Assembly: GCA_900751785.1 (NCBI GenBank)
Contig: CAADSM010000055.1
Location: 1 to 19,129 of the forward strand
Reading direction: 5' to 3'
DNA from: Lachnospiraceae bacterium
GTDB taxonomy: Bacteria > Bacillota > Clostridia > Lachnospirales > Lachnospiraceae
Length of the DNA stretch: 19,129 bases
A model generated the notes under the pieces. The model saw nothing but the letters and a program-made list of their open reading frames with translations, had not been told where the DNA came from and made no database searches. Below are positions 1 to 7,548 of this stretch, one piece after another. Numbering within the stretch: position 1 is the stretch's first letter; each line of letters opens with the position of its first letter. Both the position numbers and the translations under genes were made by a program.

Positions 1-145
1 CTCCAAGGACTCGGTACAGGCGGTTGGCTAGACCTTACCTGATAGGGTTTTCCTACTGTATTGTTATCAGCTTACCAAGGCTTGCAGAGTTTTCTCCGCT
101 CGCCAGGGGAAATCAGCTACGCTGATTTCACAGCTCGCACGATGT
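1..145 (-). other. Possible structured RNA or repeat at the left edge
   Basis: Read leftward on the minus strand from the promoter at 152-180, this stretch folds into successive local hairpins: GAAATCAGC (109-117 on plus) with GCTGATTTC (121-129), a perfect 9-bp stem with a 3-base loop; then GCGGAG-AAAA-CTCTGC with one G-U pair; then a nested element in which CTGATA pairs with TATCAG and outer TTGG pairs with CCAA. An open frame of 63 codons covers 67-258 but has no ribosome binding site or recognisable domain, so I do not call it a gene. The transcript would run off the window. Candidates are a structured non-coding RNA, the leader of a multicopy RNA operon, or a transposon end. The family is not recognised. 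Confidence 0.35.
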
Positions 146-151
146 GACACT

Positions 152-180
152 ATCATACCATCCGCTTTTGCGCCATGCAA
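152..180 (-). promoter_or_regulatory. Predicted sigma-A promoter reading leftward off the window
   Basis: On the minus strand TTGCAT (175-180) lies 17 bases upstream of TATGAT (152-157). Both hexamers are close to consensus and the spacing is ideal. Transcription would start near 145 and enter the hairpin-rich stretch at the window edge. Seen in sequence; activity is inferred. Confidence 0.5.
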
Positions 181-297
181 GACGGTTTTTACAGACAGAT
201 TTAGATCCTGGCAATATTTTGATACATTCCCTTCTGTCCTGCTGTCTGTGCGGAACATCGAAAAGGTAACCGTTCACAGCAGCCCGAAAGGGTCAAA

Positions 298-328
298 AAA
301 AGACTCTGCAGATGCCGCAGAGTCTTTT
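298..328 (-). terminator. Rho-independent terminator after the HD-domain gene
   Basis: AAAAGACTCTGC (298-309) pairs perfectly with GCAGAGTCTTTT (317-328) around a 7-base loop. On the minus strand the stem is followed by a T run (complement of 295-301). It lies about 30 bases past the stop of the gene at 360-1121. It could also work on the plus strand. Confidence 0.85.
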
Positions 329-359
329 CTCCCGAAGAAACAAATATGCTGATTCCCGA

Positions 360-1121
360 TTATCGGTCATGTACATACCTTAACAGCCGCTTTTCCAGTT
401 CTTCCATGGACTCCCGCGTTGCAGGATTCGAGTACGGGATCCTCCGGATGATCCTGCGGACAAAATCATTTTCCTCTACAATGTCCAGGCTCTCCCTGAA
501 GTTCAGGTCATAGAAATATGCCACATAGGACACCCAGTAATCCATCAGAGTCACCCGGTCCGAGGAGAGGATGCTTCGCCCTGCAAATGCGTCCTCCCTG
601 ATCTTCGGCGAGATATCCTGTGCTCCGATCACCTCCGCCGGAGCGCCCATAAAGGTCTCCAAAGCGTCCTCCAGCTTGACCCGGCAGTTGTCCAGCTTAT
701 CCGCATCCCGGATCAGCCTTGCGTGAAACAGAGTCCGTTCATCTGTGACCCCGCTCAGCTTAAAATCACTGTGCCGCGCGATTGCGGTGCGGATCGTCTC
801 GTCCCATGTATCTTCCGGGACAAAACGGCGGATCATCCCCTCCTCAAAGAGGACCTGCACCCCGTATGCCGCATGATCCATCGTATCCGGCAGAAAGCTG
901 TCGAATCTCTTGAGCTGCTCGAACCGCCCGATATCATGCAGAAGGGCAATGATCTGCGCCAGCGTCCTCTCTTCCCCGGAAAGCTTCATCCGGTCTGCAA
1001 TCTCCGTGCTCTGGACGACCACTCCGTAGGTATGTATGATCTTTAGCTTCACTTTATCATTCTCACGGTCATAACCGTCCAGATACTGTTCAAAAACTTC
1101 TTTTGCTCTGCTGTAATCCAT
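360..1121 (-). CDS. HD-domain phosphohydrolase family protein
   Basis: A 253-residue soluble protein of the HD superfamily, metal-dependent phosphohydrolases that often act on nucleotides or signalling nucleotides. The metal-binding set is visible: H30, then H62-D63 in LLHDIGR, further histidines H83 and H117, and D139 in IRDADKLD. No partner domain (GGDEF, PAS or response regulator) is attached, so the substrate cannot be told. The HD core occupies roughly residues 25-145; the C-terminal third is helical and lacks known motifs. Translation starts at ATG 1119-1121 with AAGGA just upstream. It has its own promoter (1169-1197) and terminator (298-328), so it is probably a single-gene unit rather than part of the corA/ppk1 region. 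Family assignment is firm; function is open. Confidence 0.85.
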   Translation of the reverse strand: MDYSRAKEVFEQYLDGYDRENDKVKLKIIHTYGVVVQSTEIADRMKLSGEERTLAQIIALLHDIGRFEQLKRFDSFLPDTMDHAAYGVQVLFEEGMIRRFVPEDTWDETIRTAIARHSDFKLSGVTDERTLFHARLIRDADKLDNCRVKLEDALETFMGAPAEVIGAQDISPKIREDAFAGRSILSSDRVTLMDYWVSYVAYFYDLNFRESLDIVEENDFVRRIIRRIPYSNPATRESMEELEKRLLRYVHDR

Positions 1122-1144
1122 GTTCCTTACTCCCGCTGATTCAA

Positions 1145-1182
1145 AAAATGGCTGTACTCTCTAAAGAAAGTATAGCCATTTT
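1145..1182 (-). terminator. Rho-independent terminator after corA-like gene
   Basis: AAAATGGCTGTACT (1145-1158) pairs with AGTATAGCCATTTT (1169-1182) with one G-U pair and a 10-base loop. On the minus strand the stem runs into a run of T (complement of 1143-1148). It lies 30 bases after the CorA-family stop codon. Its upstream arm also contains the -10 box of the next promoter. Confidence 0.85.
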
Positions 1183-1197
1183 CACTGAAAAACACAA
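1169..1197 (-). promoter_or_regulatory. Predicted promoter of the HD-domain gene, inside a terminator
   Basis: On the minus strand TTGTGT (1192-1197) is followed after exactly 17 bases by TATACT (1169-1174). The start would fall near 1162, about 40 bases before the HD-domain ATG. The -10 box is part of the stem of the corA terminator. Confidence 0.55.
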
Positions 1198-1211
1198 CCG
1201 AAAGCTGCTCT

Positions 1212-2123
1212 CTATATGATATGTTTCTTCTTAAAGATGATCAGACAGATCAGAATGACAACAATACTCAGACAGACTACGCCAGGATAGCCGTTGTCAA
1301 GGCCGGGCATATCCCTGAAGTTCATCCCGTACCACCCGGTGATCAACGTCAGCGGGAAGAAGATCGTGGAGAGAACGGTCAGAAACTGCATATTGCTGTT
1401 CTGTCTCGCGTCGATCTGCGCCTGATACGCTTCCTTCACCTGCTGCGCATATTCCAGCAGATGTCCGGTGCGGCTCATCAGCCGGTCCGCACGGTCCGTC
1501 AGCGTGCCGAAATATTTCAGCTGCTTCTTCAGGAAGAAGCCGTTCTCATTCTCCTCCAGCGCCTTCGTCAGATCCATGATCTCATCATAATAGCTTCGAA
1601 GGTTCAGCAGTTCTCTCCGGATAGGCATCAGCCTGCTTTGGAAATTGGCGATATGCTCCTGGCTCACATCCTCCTCCATGCGGAGCAGGCGCCTCTCATA
1701 AGCCACGAGCATCTCCAGGTCGCGGCTGATAAACTCTGAAATATAGTTGTAGAGGAACCGTTCTTTCGTCTCCCCCTGATGGGTCCGCTTTCTCTGTATC
1801 CTCCGGATGAGCCGCTGGGAAAAATCCTCGTCGTCCACGATTACCACATTGCTCCTGTTGACAAAAAAATACATCCTGTATCTGCTGCCGAGCACATCGA
1901 GAAGCTTCGGAATACAGAGCGTTCCCACCACGCAGTCCTGCTGGTTTTCAAGACGGCAGAACCCGATCTTCGCTATCTGGATCTCATTTTCATAGACGAT
2001 CCCGGCCTTCGCCAGGATGGCGTCTGCATGCCTTGAATCCGTGACAAATACTGCCGGAACTTGTTCCGCTTCCCACTCCTCCATATTTACAGGTATCAGC
2101 TGTTCACCATACTTATATATCAT
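1212..2123 (-). CDS. CorA-family magnesium/divalent cation transporter
   Basis: A 303-residue inner-membrane channel of the CorA/MIT family, which forms pentamers and conducts Mg2+ (some members Co2+, Ni2+ or Zn2+). The hallmark GMN motif is at residues 266-268 (WYGMNF), at the end of the first membrane helix (about 246-264); the second helix is about 279-297, followed by a basic KKKH tail. The N-terminal ~240 residues form the cytoplasmic funnel, with a long helical stretch at 120-240. Length matches the family. ATG 2121-2123 is preceded by AGGGTG. It sits between the HD-domain gene and ppk1, all on the minus strand, but a terminator follows it and another precedes it, so it is likely its own transcript. 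Mg2+ is a PPK1 cofactor, but a functional link is only a guess. Confidence 0.93.
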   Translation of the reverse strand: MIYKYGEQLIPVNMEEWEAEQVPAVFVTDSRHADAILAKAGIVYENEIQIAKIGFCRLENQQDCVVGTLCIPKLLDVLGSRYRMYFFVNRSNVVIVDDEDFSQRLIRRIQRKRTHQGETKERFLYNYISEFISRDLEMLVAYERRLLRMEEDVSQEHIANFQSRLMPIRRELLNLRSYYDEIMDLTKALEENENGFFLKKQLKYFGTLTDRADRLMSRTGHLLEYAQQVKEAYQAQIDARQNSNMQFLTVLSTIFFPLTLITGWYGMNFRDMPGLDNGYPGVVCLSIVVILICLIIFKKKHII

Positions 2124-2202
2124 TTCATCACCCTGTTTCCGTTTCTTTTTCTACTGCTATTACGATTTCCACCTGTACTCACGAATAGAAAAGTGTTTCT
2201 TA

Positions 2203-2235
2203 CATGAAGGCATTATCATGCATTTTCCCTTCATG
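2203..2235. promoter_or_regulatory. Inverted repeat upstream of corA-like gene
   Basis: CATGAAGG (2203-2210) and CCTTCATG (2228-2235) form a perfect 8-base inverted repeat with a 17-base spacer, about 80-110 bases upstream of the CorA-family start. On the minus strand the spacer contains GATAAT, a possible -10 box, but no good -35 box was found at the right distance. It may be an operator or part of the leader. Confidence 0.3.
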
Positions 2236-2282
2236 AATACGGTGTGAACAGTAATCTACTGCCGAAAGAATCACAGGAAGAA

Positions 2283-2308
2283 CCCTCCCATGCCGATGCC
2301 TGGGAGGG
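2283..2308 (-). terminator. Probable terminator after ppk1
   Basis: CCCTCCCA (2283-2290) pairs with TGGGAGGG (2301-2308), a GC-rich 8-bp stem with a 10-base loop. On the minus strand it is followed by TTCTTCC, a broken T run. It lies about 43 bases past the ppk1 stop. Less ideal than the other terminators here. Confidence 0.6.
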
Positions 2309-2350
2309 CCGTCTCACGCTGGAGATTCCGTTTCTTTTCCAAAATGGAGA

Positions 2351-4441
2351 TTACTTTTCTTCCCTGCTTTCCGCAGCCGCTTCTCTGGCGGCTGTTCTCT
2401 CCGCTGCCTTGTCATAGGCCTCCTGATAAAGTGCTTCCTGAGAGTTGACCGGTTCGCCTTCACATTTCACAAGAGTATAGTTTCCGTCCGCATTTTCCAC
2501 TCGGGCTTTCTTATTGTCGCTGAGCATCAGGTCGAAAATACCCTGGATGCGGTCTTTCAGCGCCTGTGCATAGACAGGAGCCGCAACCTCTACTCTCTTC
2601 ACCGTATTTCTCGTCATAAAGTCAGCGGAAGAGATATAGTACTTCCTGTTCTCACCGCATCCGAACATATAGATCCTGGAATGCTCGAGGAACCTTCCGA
2701 CAATGCTGATGATATGGATGTTCTCAGTCATTCCCTTCACTCCGGGGATAAGGCAGCAGATCCCGCGGATGATCATGTCGATATGGACCCCCGCACAGGA
2801 CGCCTCGATCAGTTTGTCGATGATCCTCTTATCAGTCAGAGAGTTCAGCTTGAGCCCAATATACGCATCCCTGCCGTTCTTCTTATTCTGGATCTCCTCC
2901 TCGATCATATCGATGATCCTGGACTGGAGACACTTCGGAGCGACAAGGAGATGTTCTGACTCCTCCACAGTCTCTCCCTTGGCAAGCGCCTGGAATACTC
3001 TGGCAGCGTCCATTCCGATCTGCTCATCCGCTGTCATGAGCGAAAGATCCGTATACAGCCTTGCCGTCTTCTCATTATAGTTTCCGGTTCCGATCTGCGT
3101 GATATACTCGATGCCGTCTTTTCCTTTCTTCGTGATCAGGCACAGCTTGGAGTGCACCTTATACCCTTCCAGTCCGTAGATGATCTGGCATCCCGCCTTC
3201 TCCAGCATCCGGGACCAGCGGATATTATTCTCCTCGTCAAAGCGGGCTCTGAGTTCTACCAGCACCACGACCTCTTTTCCGTTCTCTGCCGCCTCGCAGA
3301 GCGCCTCAATGATCTTGCTCTGTTTTGCCAGGCGGTACAGAGTCATCTTGATAGAGATCACGCTGTCGTCCTCTGCGGCCTCGTTCAGCATATGAAGGAA
3401 CGGGCGGATCGACTCATACGGATAAGAGAGCAGCTTATCTTCCTCCTCGATCTGCCTGAGGATGCTCACTCCGTCGCGGAAGGACGCTGATTTCTGAGGA
3501 ACCCTCTTCTCGTAGAACAGCTCCGGATTCATCCTCAGAAGATCCTGGATCTTATAAACAAAGGAAAGGTCCAGCGGAGCCTCGCTGCGGAACACACGCT
3601 CCGGGAGCACGTCAAGATAACGGCAGAGCGCTTCCACGACAGACTCATCGATCTCCCTTGACATGTCAAGGCGCACCGGGGAGAGCTTCTTTCTCTCCTT
3701 CATCAGCTCCTCCATGAACTCACGGTAGTCCAGGTCCTCGTCATACAGAGCGTCCGCGTCGATATCCGCGTTTCTCACCACGCGGATCAGAGATTTTCCC
3801 TTAACCTTATATCCTTTAAATACTTTTCCGATATAGTGCAGGATGATATTTTCAGAAAGAATATATCTTCCCTTTCCGCCCGGGAGCTCGATCAGCCTCT
3901 CCACCATATTGTTGGTGCACGGGATGATGCCGATCCTCTCCTTTCCGCTTCTCGTCTCAAGCACGACGACCGCATAGATGTTCTCGTTTTTCAGGAACGG
4001 GAACGGCTGCCTCTTGCCCACGATAGTCGGGGAGCTTAAGGGCACGATCTCATGATTAAAATAGTGCTCCAGAAATTTCTTCTCTTCTGCTTTTGCAGTC
4101 GTAAAATCGATCAGTTTAATCCCGTATTTCTCAACCTGCTCCATCAGCCTTTTATACGCCGCGTCTTTTCTCTTGTTCAGGCGCTTCACTTCCTTCAGGA
4201 TCGCCTTTATCTGCTCTTCCGAGGTCATCTTCGTCTTGCTGTCCCTGACCTTTTTGTTGAGCAGCATCTCGTCCTGCAGAGAGCCTACGCGCACCATGAA
4301 GAACTCGTCCAGATTGCTCTGATAGATCGAGACGAAGTTCATTCTCTCACACAGCGGGACCTCCTTATTTTCTGCTTCCTCCAGCACTCTCTCATTAAAT
4401 TTCAGCCAGGAAAGCTCTCTGTTCATATAAACGTTTCTCAT
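2351..4441 (-). CDS. ppk1: Polyphosphate kinase PPK1
   Basis: A 696-residue polyphosphate kinase, which reversibly transfers the terminal phosphate of ATP to growing inorganic polyphosphate. The N-terminal domain begins with the typical NRELSWLKFNERVL (residues 7-20) and NLDEFFMVRVG (43-53). The catalytic region has the histidine that becomes phosphorylated, H430 in GYKVHSKLCLI, and the second conserved histidine H587 in EHSRIYMFG; R368-R400 region motifs (LYR, ELRARFDE) are present. Length is normal for the family. The C-terminus carries an extra Ala/Glu-rich tail of about 25 residues. ATG 4439-4441 has AAAGGAG six bases upstream. A promoter (4483-4511) and a terminator (2283-2308) bracket it. 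No exopolyphosphatase (ppx) gene is next to it. Confidence 0.97.
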   Translation of the reverse strand: MRNVYMNRELSWLKFNERVLEEAENKEVPLCERMNFVSIYQSNLDEFFMVRVGSLQDEMLLNKKVRDSKTKMTSEEQIKAILKEVKRLNKRKDAAYKRLMEQVEKYGIKLIDFTTAKAEEKKFLEHYFNHEIVPLSSPTIVGKRQPFPFLKNENIYAVVVLETRSGKERIGIIPCTNNMVERLIELPGGKGRYILSENIILHYIGKVFKGYKVKGKSLIRVVRNADIDADALYDEDLDYREFMEELMKERKKLSPVRLDMSREIDESVVEALCRYLDVLPERVFRSEAPLDLSFVYKIQDLLRMNPELFYEKRVPQKSASFRDGVSILRQIEEEDKLLSYPYESIRPFLHMLNEAAEDDSVISIKMTLYRLAKQSKIIEALCEAAENGKEVVVLVELRARFDEENNIRWSRMLEKAGCQIIYGLEGYKVHSKLCLITKKGKDGIEYITQIGTGNYNEKTARLYTDLSLMTADEQIGMDAARVFQALAKGETVEESEHLLVAPKCLQSRIIDMIEEEIQNKKNGRDAYIGLKLNSLTDKRIIDKLIEASCAGVHIDMIIRGICCLIPGVKGMTENIHIISIVGRFLEHSRIYMFGCGENRKYYISSADFMTRNTVKRVEVAAPVYAQALKDRIQGIFDLMLSDNKKARVENADGNYTLVKCEGEPVNSQEALYQEAYDKAAERTAAREAAAESREEK

Positions 4442-4482
4442 TTTTTTCTCCTTTGCACCTAAGATAAACTCAAACTACATTT

Positions 4483-4511
4483 ATAATACGCTTTTCCTTC
4501 TCAATAATCAA
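4483..4511 (-). promoter_or_regulatory. Predicted ppk1 promoter
   Basis: On the minus strand TTGATT (4506-4511) and TATTAT (4483-4488) are separated by exactly 17 bases. The start would fall near 4476, leaving a leader of about 35 bases with AAAGGAG before the ATG. Overlapping the -35 box, ATCAA (4507-4511) and TTGAT form a weak inverted repeat; no regulator is assigned. Confidence 0.55.
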
Positions 4512-4590
4512 CTTTGAAGATTGATAAGCACTTCTATTTTATAATAAAGAAGGCCCGGATGGGATAAGAGAAATGTTAAATGTACGTAAA

Positions 4591-4639
4591 GATGCTGCAG
4601 GAAAGCAGCGCCCGCGTCAGCCCTGCTCCCTGCAGCATC
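4591..4639 (-). terminator. Terminator after the ABC importer operon
   Basis: GATGCTGCAGG (4591-4601) pairs perfectly with CCTGCAGCATC (4629-4639). A second stem, AGCAG with CTGCT (4604-4608 and 4623-4627), sits inside the loop. On the minus strand the tail is TTTACG, on plus CTTTTTG, so it may stop transcription in both directions. It lies about 38 bases after the importer ATPase stop. Confidence 0.75.
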
Positions 4640-4676
4640 CTTTTTGCGCTCTTCCGGTCAGAACAGAATCCCTGAT

Positions 4677-5480
4677 CTATCCGAGCATCATTCTGTCATT
4701 TGCAAATTCATCCCCGCTGGCCTCCTCAAACTTGGCAAGCAGATCTGAGACATGCAGTTTCTTCTTTTCTTCTCCCGACACGTCGTAGATGATCTTCCCT
4801 TCATGCATCATGATGAGCCGGTTCCCATGGGCGATGGCGTCCTTCATATTATGAGTCACCATCATGGCGGTAAGTCCGTGCTCTGCAATGATCTTGTCCG
4901 AGATCTCCAGCACCTTTGCGGCGGTCTTCGGGTCCAGCGCCGCCGTATGCTCGTCCAGCAGAAGGAGTTTTGGCTTTCTCGCCGCTGCCATGAGAAGCGT
5001 GATCGCCTGCCTCTGCCCTCCGGAGAGAAGTCCCACCTTGGAGGAAAGTCTGTCCTCCAGGCCAAGATTTAGCTCTTTGAGCTGGCGCTTGTAATCTTCC
5101 CTCTCCTTCTTCGAGATTCCCCAGCGAAGACCTCTGCGGGCTCCGCGCCGGGCGGCGATCGCCATATTTTCCTCAATGGACATGGTGGACGCCGTCCCGG
5201 TCATCGGGTCCTGGAACACACGGCCCAGATACGCCGCCCTTTTATGCTCCGGGAGCCTCGTGATGTCTGTCCCGTCCACTATGATCTGTCCCGAATCCAC
5301 GTACCAGGCTCCTGCTATGGCGTTCAGCGTAGTTGATTTTCCCGCGCCGTTTCCTCCGATGATCGTCACAAAGTCTCCGGGGTTCAGATTCAGGTTCACG
5401 CCGTCCAGAGCCTTCTTCTCATTGATCGTCCCTTTGTTGAACGTCTTGCTGATATTCCTGATCTCAAGCATATACCCCAT
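4677..5480 (-). CDS. ABC importer ATP-binding protein (TrpZ-like)
   Basis: A 267-residue ATPase that powers the importer encoded with it. Walker A GGNGAGKST is at residues 42-50, Q-loop Q90, signature LSGGQRQ at 152-158, Walker B LLLLDEH at 172-178 with ALDP D-loop, and the switch histidine H210. The histidine after the Walker B DE in place of the usual proline (DEHTAALDP) is common in this ATPase subgroup. It starts three bases after the permease stop, so the two are translationally coupled; AGGGGG lies eight bases before ATG 5478-5480. A second in-frame ATG is three codons in and cannot be excluded. It ends before the terminator at 4591-4639. Known relatives belong to the TrpXYZ-type importers; substrate is not fixed by this subunit. 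Confidence 0.93.
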   Translation of the reverse strand: MGYMLEIRNISKTFNKGTINEKKALDGVNLNLNPGDFVTIIGGNGAGKSTTLNAIAGAWYVDSGQIIVDGTDITRLPEHKRAAYLGRVFQDPMTGTASTMSIEENMAIAARRGARRGLRWGISKKEREDYKRQLKELNLGLEDRLSSKVGLLSGGQRQAITLLMAAARKPKLLLLDEHTAALDPKTAAKVLEISDKIIAEHGLTAMMVTHNMKDAIAHGNRLIMMHEGKIIYDVSGEEKKKLHVSDLLAKFEEASGDEFANDRMMLG

Positions 5481-5483
5481 ATC

Positions 5484-6422
5484 CTACGCCCCCTTTCTCA
5501 CTGCCCAGCGGCCTTTCAGGTACGGGACCGCCAGGAATACTGCCACGACAAGCGCTGAGAAGAGCTTCATATAATCAGAAGGCATCTTGAGCCACAGCAC
5601 CAGCGCGTAGGCGATATAGTACAGGATCGCACCCACGAACACCGCCGCAAGGGTATAGGCAAACGCGATCTTCTTTCCCGCGCACAGCCTGCCGAAGATC
5701 ACCTCGCTGATGATCACCGCCGCAAGTCCGATGACGATGGCGCCGCGTCCCATATTGACGTCGGCAGCGCCCTGGTACTGCGCGAGGACGCCTCCGCAGA
5801 GTCCCACCAGTCCGTTGGAGATCATAAGGGCAAGGACCTTCGTATAATTCGTATTGATCCCCTGCGCCCGCGCCATCTGAGGATTGCATCCTGTCGCACG
5901 GATCGAAGCCCCCATCTCAGTTCCGAAGAACCAGTAGACGACCGCCACGAGGATCAGACAGAAGAGGATCAGCTTCAGGAAAAAGAACACTCTGTCATCT
6001 CCGGTCACATAGCGTGAGGACGCCACCAGCCCCTGCTGTGTCAGACTGATTCCCTGATTGGATTTTCCCATGATACCCAGGTTCACTGAATAGAGAGAAA
6101 CCTGGGTAAGGATACTTGCCAGGATTCCCGGAATCCCCAGAAGCGTATGGAAAATACCGGTCGCAAGTCCCGCCGCCATTCCCGCAAGAACGGAGAATAC
6201 AAGCGCCAGGGCAGGGCTCATCCCGCCCTGTATGAGCATTACCGCCACAGCAGCGCCTGTGGCAAGAGAACCGTCCACTGTCAGATCCGCAAAATCCAGG
6301 ATCCGGAACGTAATATAAACTCCCAGTGCCATGATCCCCCAGATAATGCCCTGCGCCGCTGTTCCCGGCATAGCGCGGAGCAGCGCCAGAGGATCAAGAG
6401 ACATAAAATAATCCAGTATCAT
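5484..6422 (-). CDS. ABC importer permease (TrpY-like, BPD-transp-2 type)
   Basis: A 312-residue inner-membrane permease, mostly hydrophobic with about eight to nine membrane spans. Sequence features of the branched-chain/sugar-type permease family are seen: GIIWGIMALGVYITFRILDF near residues 25-44, TVDGSLATGAAVA following, and RATGCNPQMARAQGIN at about 175-190, the cytoplasmic coupling-helix region that contacts the ATPase. It is the middle gene of the importer operon, 23 bases after the binding-protein stop and three bases before the ATPase start. The ribosome binding site before ATG 6420-6422 is not strong (GAGAAG). Pairing with a PF04392-type lipoprotein places it in the family of the pneumococcal tryptophan importer TrpXYZ, but substrates in the family vary. 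Confidence 0.92.
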   Translation of the reverse strand: MILDYFMSLDPLALLRAMPGTAAQGIIWGIMALGVYITFRILDFADLTVDGSLATGAAVAVMLIQGGMSPALALVFSVLAGMAAGLATGIFHTLLGIPGILASILTQVSLYSVNLGIMGKSNQGISLTQQGLVASSRYVTGDDRVFFFLKLILFCLILVAVVYWFFGTEMGASIRATGCNPQMARAQGINTNYTKVLALMISNGLVGLCGGVLAQYQGAADVNMGRGAIVIGLAAVIISEVIFGRLCAGKKIAFAYTLAAVFVGAILYYIAYALVLWLKMPSDYMKLFSALVVAVFLAVPYLKGRWAVRKGA

Positions 6423-6445
6423 TTTAACTTCTCTGCCTTTCCTGT

Positions 6446-7447
6446 CTATTCTGCCTCGATTGGTTCATAGTCATCCGGAACTGTGATCCCGAGTTCCTCA
6501 CAGATCGTCGGATTGTACATCTTCGTCACCTGAGGCGCGGTCTCTACTTTCATTGTTGAGATATCAGCGCCCTCGGCAAGGATCTCATACGCCATCTCGC
6601 CTGCACGGTATCCGATATCATAGTAGCTGATCGACAGTGTAGCGATACCGCATCCGCTGCAGATTCCCTGCTCACCCGCGATCACCGGAACCTTTGCCGG
6701 AAGGCAGATATTGTTGATGATCTGTGTGTTTGACGCCATCGTGTTATCCGTCGGGATGTAGATCGCATCACATTCGCTCACCGCATTTGTGACGACTGAC
6801 TGGATCTCATTGGAATCTGCCGCCGTGTACTCCTTGTACTCGATGCCGTCCTTCTCCAGCTCCGCCTCGAAGAGCTCCGCCTGATACTTGGAGTTGGACT
6901 CTGCAGAACAGTACAGGATCCCGACTGTCTTCGCCTCCGGAAGAAGCTCTGTGAGCATGTCCTCCTGCTCCTCAATGGGAGCCAGGTCGCAGGTTCCTGA
7001 GATATTCACGCCTGTAGCTCCTGTCCAGTCGCTGATGCCCAGTGCGGATGCGAAATCCGTAACAGACGTTCCGAGGATCGGAATATCCGCGGTCGCCTGA
7101 GCCGCTGTCTGGAGCGGAAGTGTTGCATTCGCAAGGATCAGATCCACATCGGATGAAACAAAATTATTGATGATCGTCGAGCACATGGTCTGCTCTCCCT
7201 GCGCATTCTGCACGTCGAACTCCACATTGTCCTCGCCGAACTTTTCTTTACACGCGTCCTGGAATCCCTCTGTCGCCGCATCCAGAGCCGGATGCTCCAT
7301 CTGCTGGCAGATCCCGATCGTGTAAGTTCCGTCTGAGCCGGCGCTGCTTCCTGATGAGTTCTCACCTGATGAACTGCTGCCGCACGCCGCCAGAGATGCG
7401 GTCATTGCCGCTGCCATTAATATTGCTGCTGCTTTTTTTAATTTCAT
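6446..7447 (-). CDS. ABC importer substrate-binding lipoprotein (TrpX-like)
   Basis: A 333-residue lipoprotein of the ABC_sub_bind type (Pfam PF04392). It begins MKLKKAAAIL with a lipobox LAAC; the lipidated cysteine is C22, followed by a Ser/Gly-rich linker to about 40. The mature part shows the periplasmic-binding fold, for example TIGICQQMEHPALDAATEGF, the DLILANATLPLQ strand-turn, AKTVGILY and AIYIPTDNTMASN. I chose the second ATG (7445-7447) because GGGAGG lies seven bases before it, whereas the first ATG (7451-7453) nearly touches the Shine-Dalgarno. It is the first gene of the importer operon, behind the strong promoter at 7520-7548. Relatives bind tryptophan or other aromatic amino acids in some bacteria; the ligand here is inferred only at that level. 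Confidence 0.92.
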   Translation of the reverse strand: MKLKKAAAILMAAAMTASLAACGSSSSGENSSGSSAGSDGTYTIGICQQMEHPALDAATEGFQDACKEKFGEDNVEFDVQNAQGEQTMCSTIINNFVSSDVDLILANATLPLQTAAQATADIPILGTSVTDFASALGISDWTGATGVNISGTCDLAPIEEQEDMLTELLPEAKTVGILYCSAESNSKYQAELFEAELEKDGIEYKEYTAADSNEIQSVVTNAVSECDAIYIPTDNTMASNTQIINNICLPAKVPVIAGEQGICSGCGIATLSISYYDIGYRAGEMAYEILAEGADISTMKVETAPQVTKMYNPTICEELGITVPDDYEPIEAE

Positions 7448-7469
7448 AATCATTCCTCCCTAATTACTT

Positions 7470-7514
7470 CCGTGCACCAAAGCGTTGCGCTTTAAAGTGT
7501 CAAAGCAACCACGG
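7470..7514 (-). promoter_or_regulatory. Hairpin leader at the 5' end of the importer mRNA
   Basis: CCGTG (7470-7474) pairs with CACGG (7510-7514), enclosing competing inner stems: AAAGCG-CAA-CGCTTT and GTTGC with GCAAC. The predicted transcription start is about 7513-7514, so the mRNA would begin with this stem-loop. It may protect the transcript or act as a control element. It is too short for a T-box. Confidence 0.4.
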
Positions 7515-7519
7515 ATGTG

Positions 7520-7548
7520 ATTATACTACCTAACTCTTCAGAAGTCAA
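7520..7548 (-). promoter_or_regulatory. Strong sigma-A promoter of the importer operon
   Basis: On the minus strand TTGACT (7543-7548) and a perfect TATAAT (7520-7525) are separated by exactly 17 bases, with an A/T-rich run upstream. This is the best promoter in the window. It drives the binding protein, permease and ATPase genes. Confidence 0.85.

Noticed and set aside
1..145. rRNA or tRNA operon leader
   Set aside because: No boxA-like sequence, no tRNA cloverleaf and no rRNA start could be seen; kept only as an unidentified possible structured RNA.
67..258. 63-codon minus-strand frame as a small gene
   Set aside because: No ribosome binding site, no domain, and the frame is crossed by a promoter and hairpins; better read as non-coding.
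360..4441. Single operon of ppk1, corA and HD-domain gene
   Set aside because: Terminators follow ppk1 and corA, and separate promoters are predicted for ppk1 and the HD gene.
7454..7514. T-box or tryptophan attenuator before the importer operon
   Set aside because: The predicted leader is only about 60 bases, with no conserved T-box sequence and no leader peptide with Trp codons.
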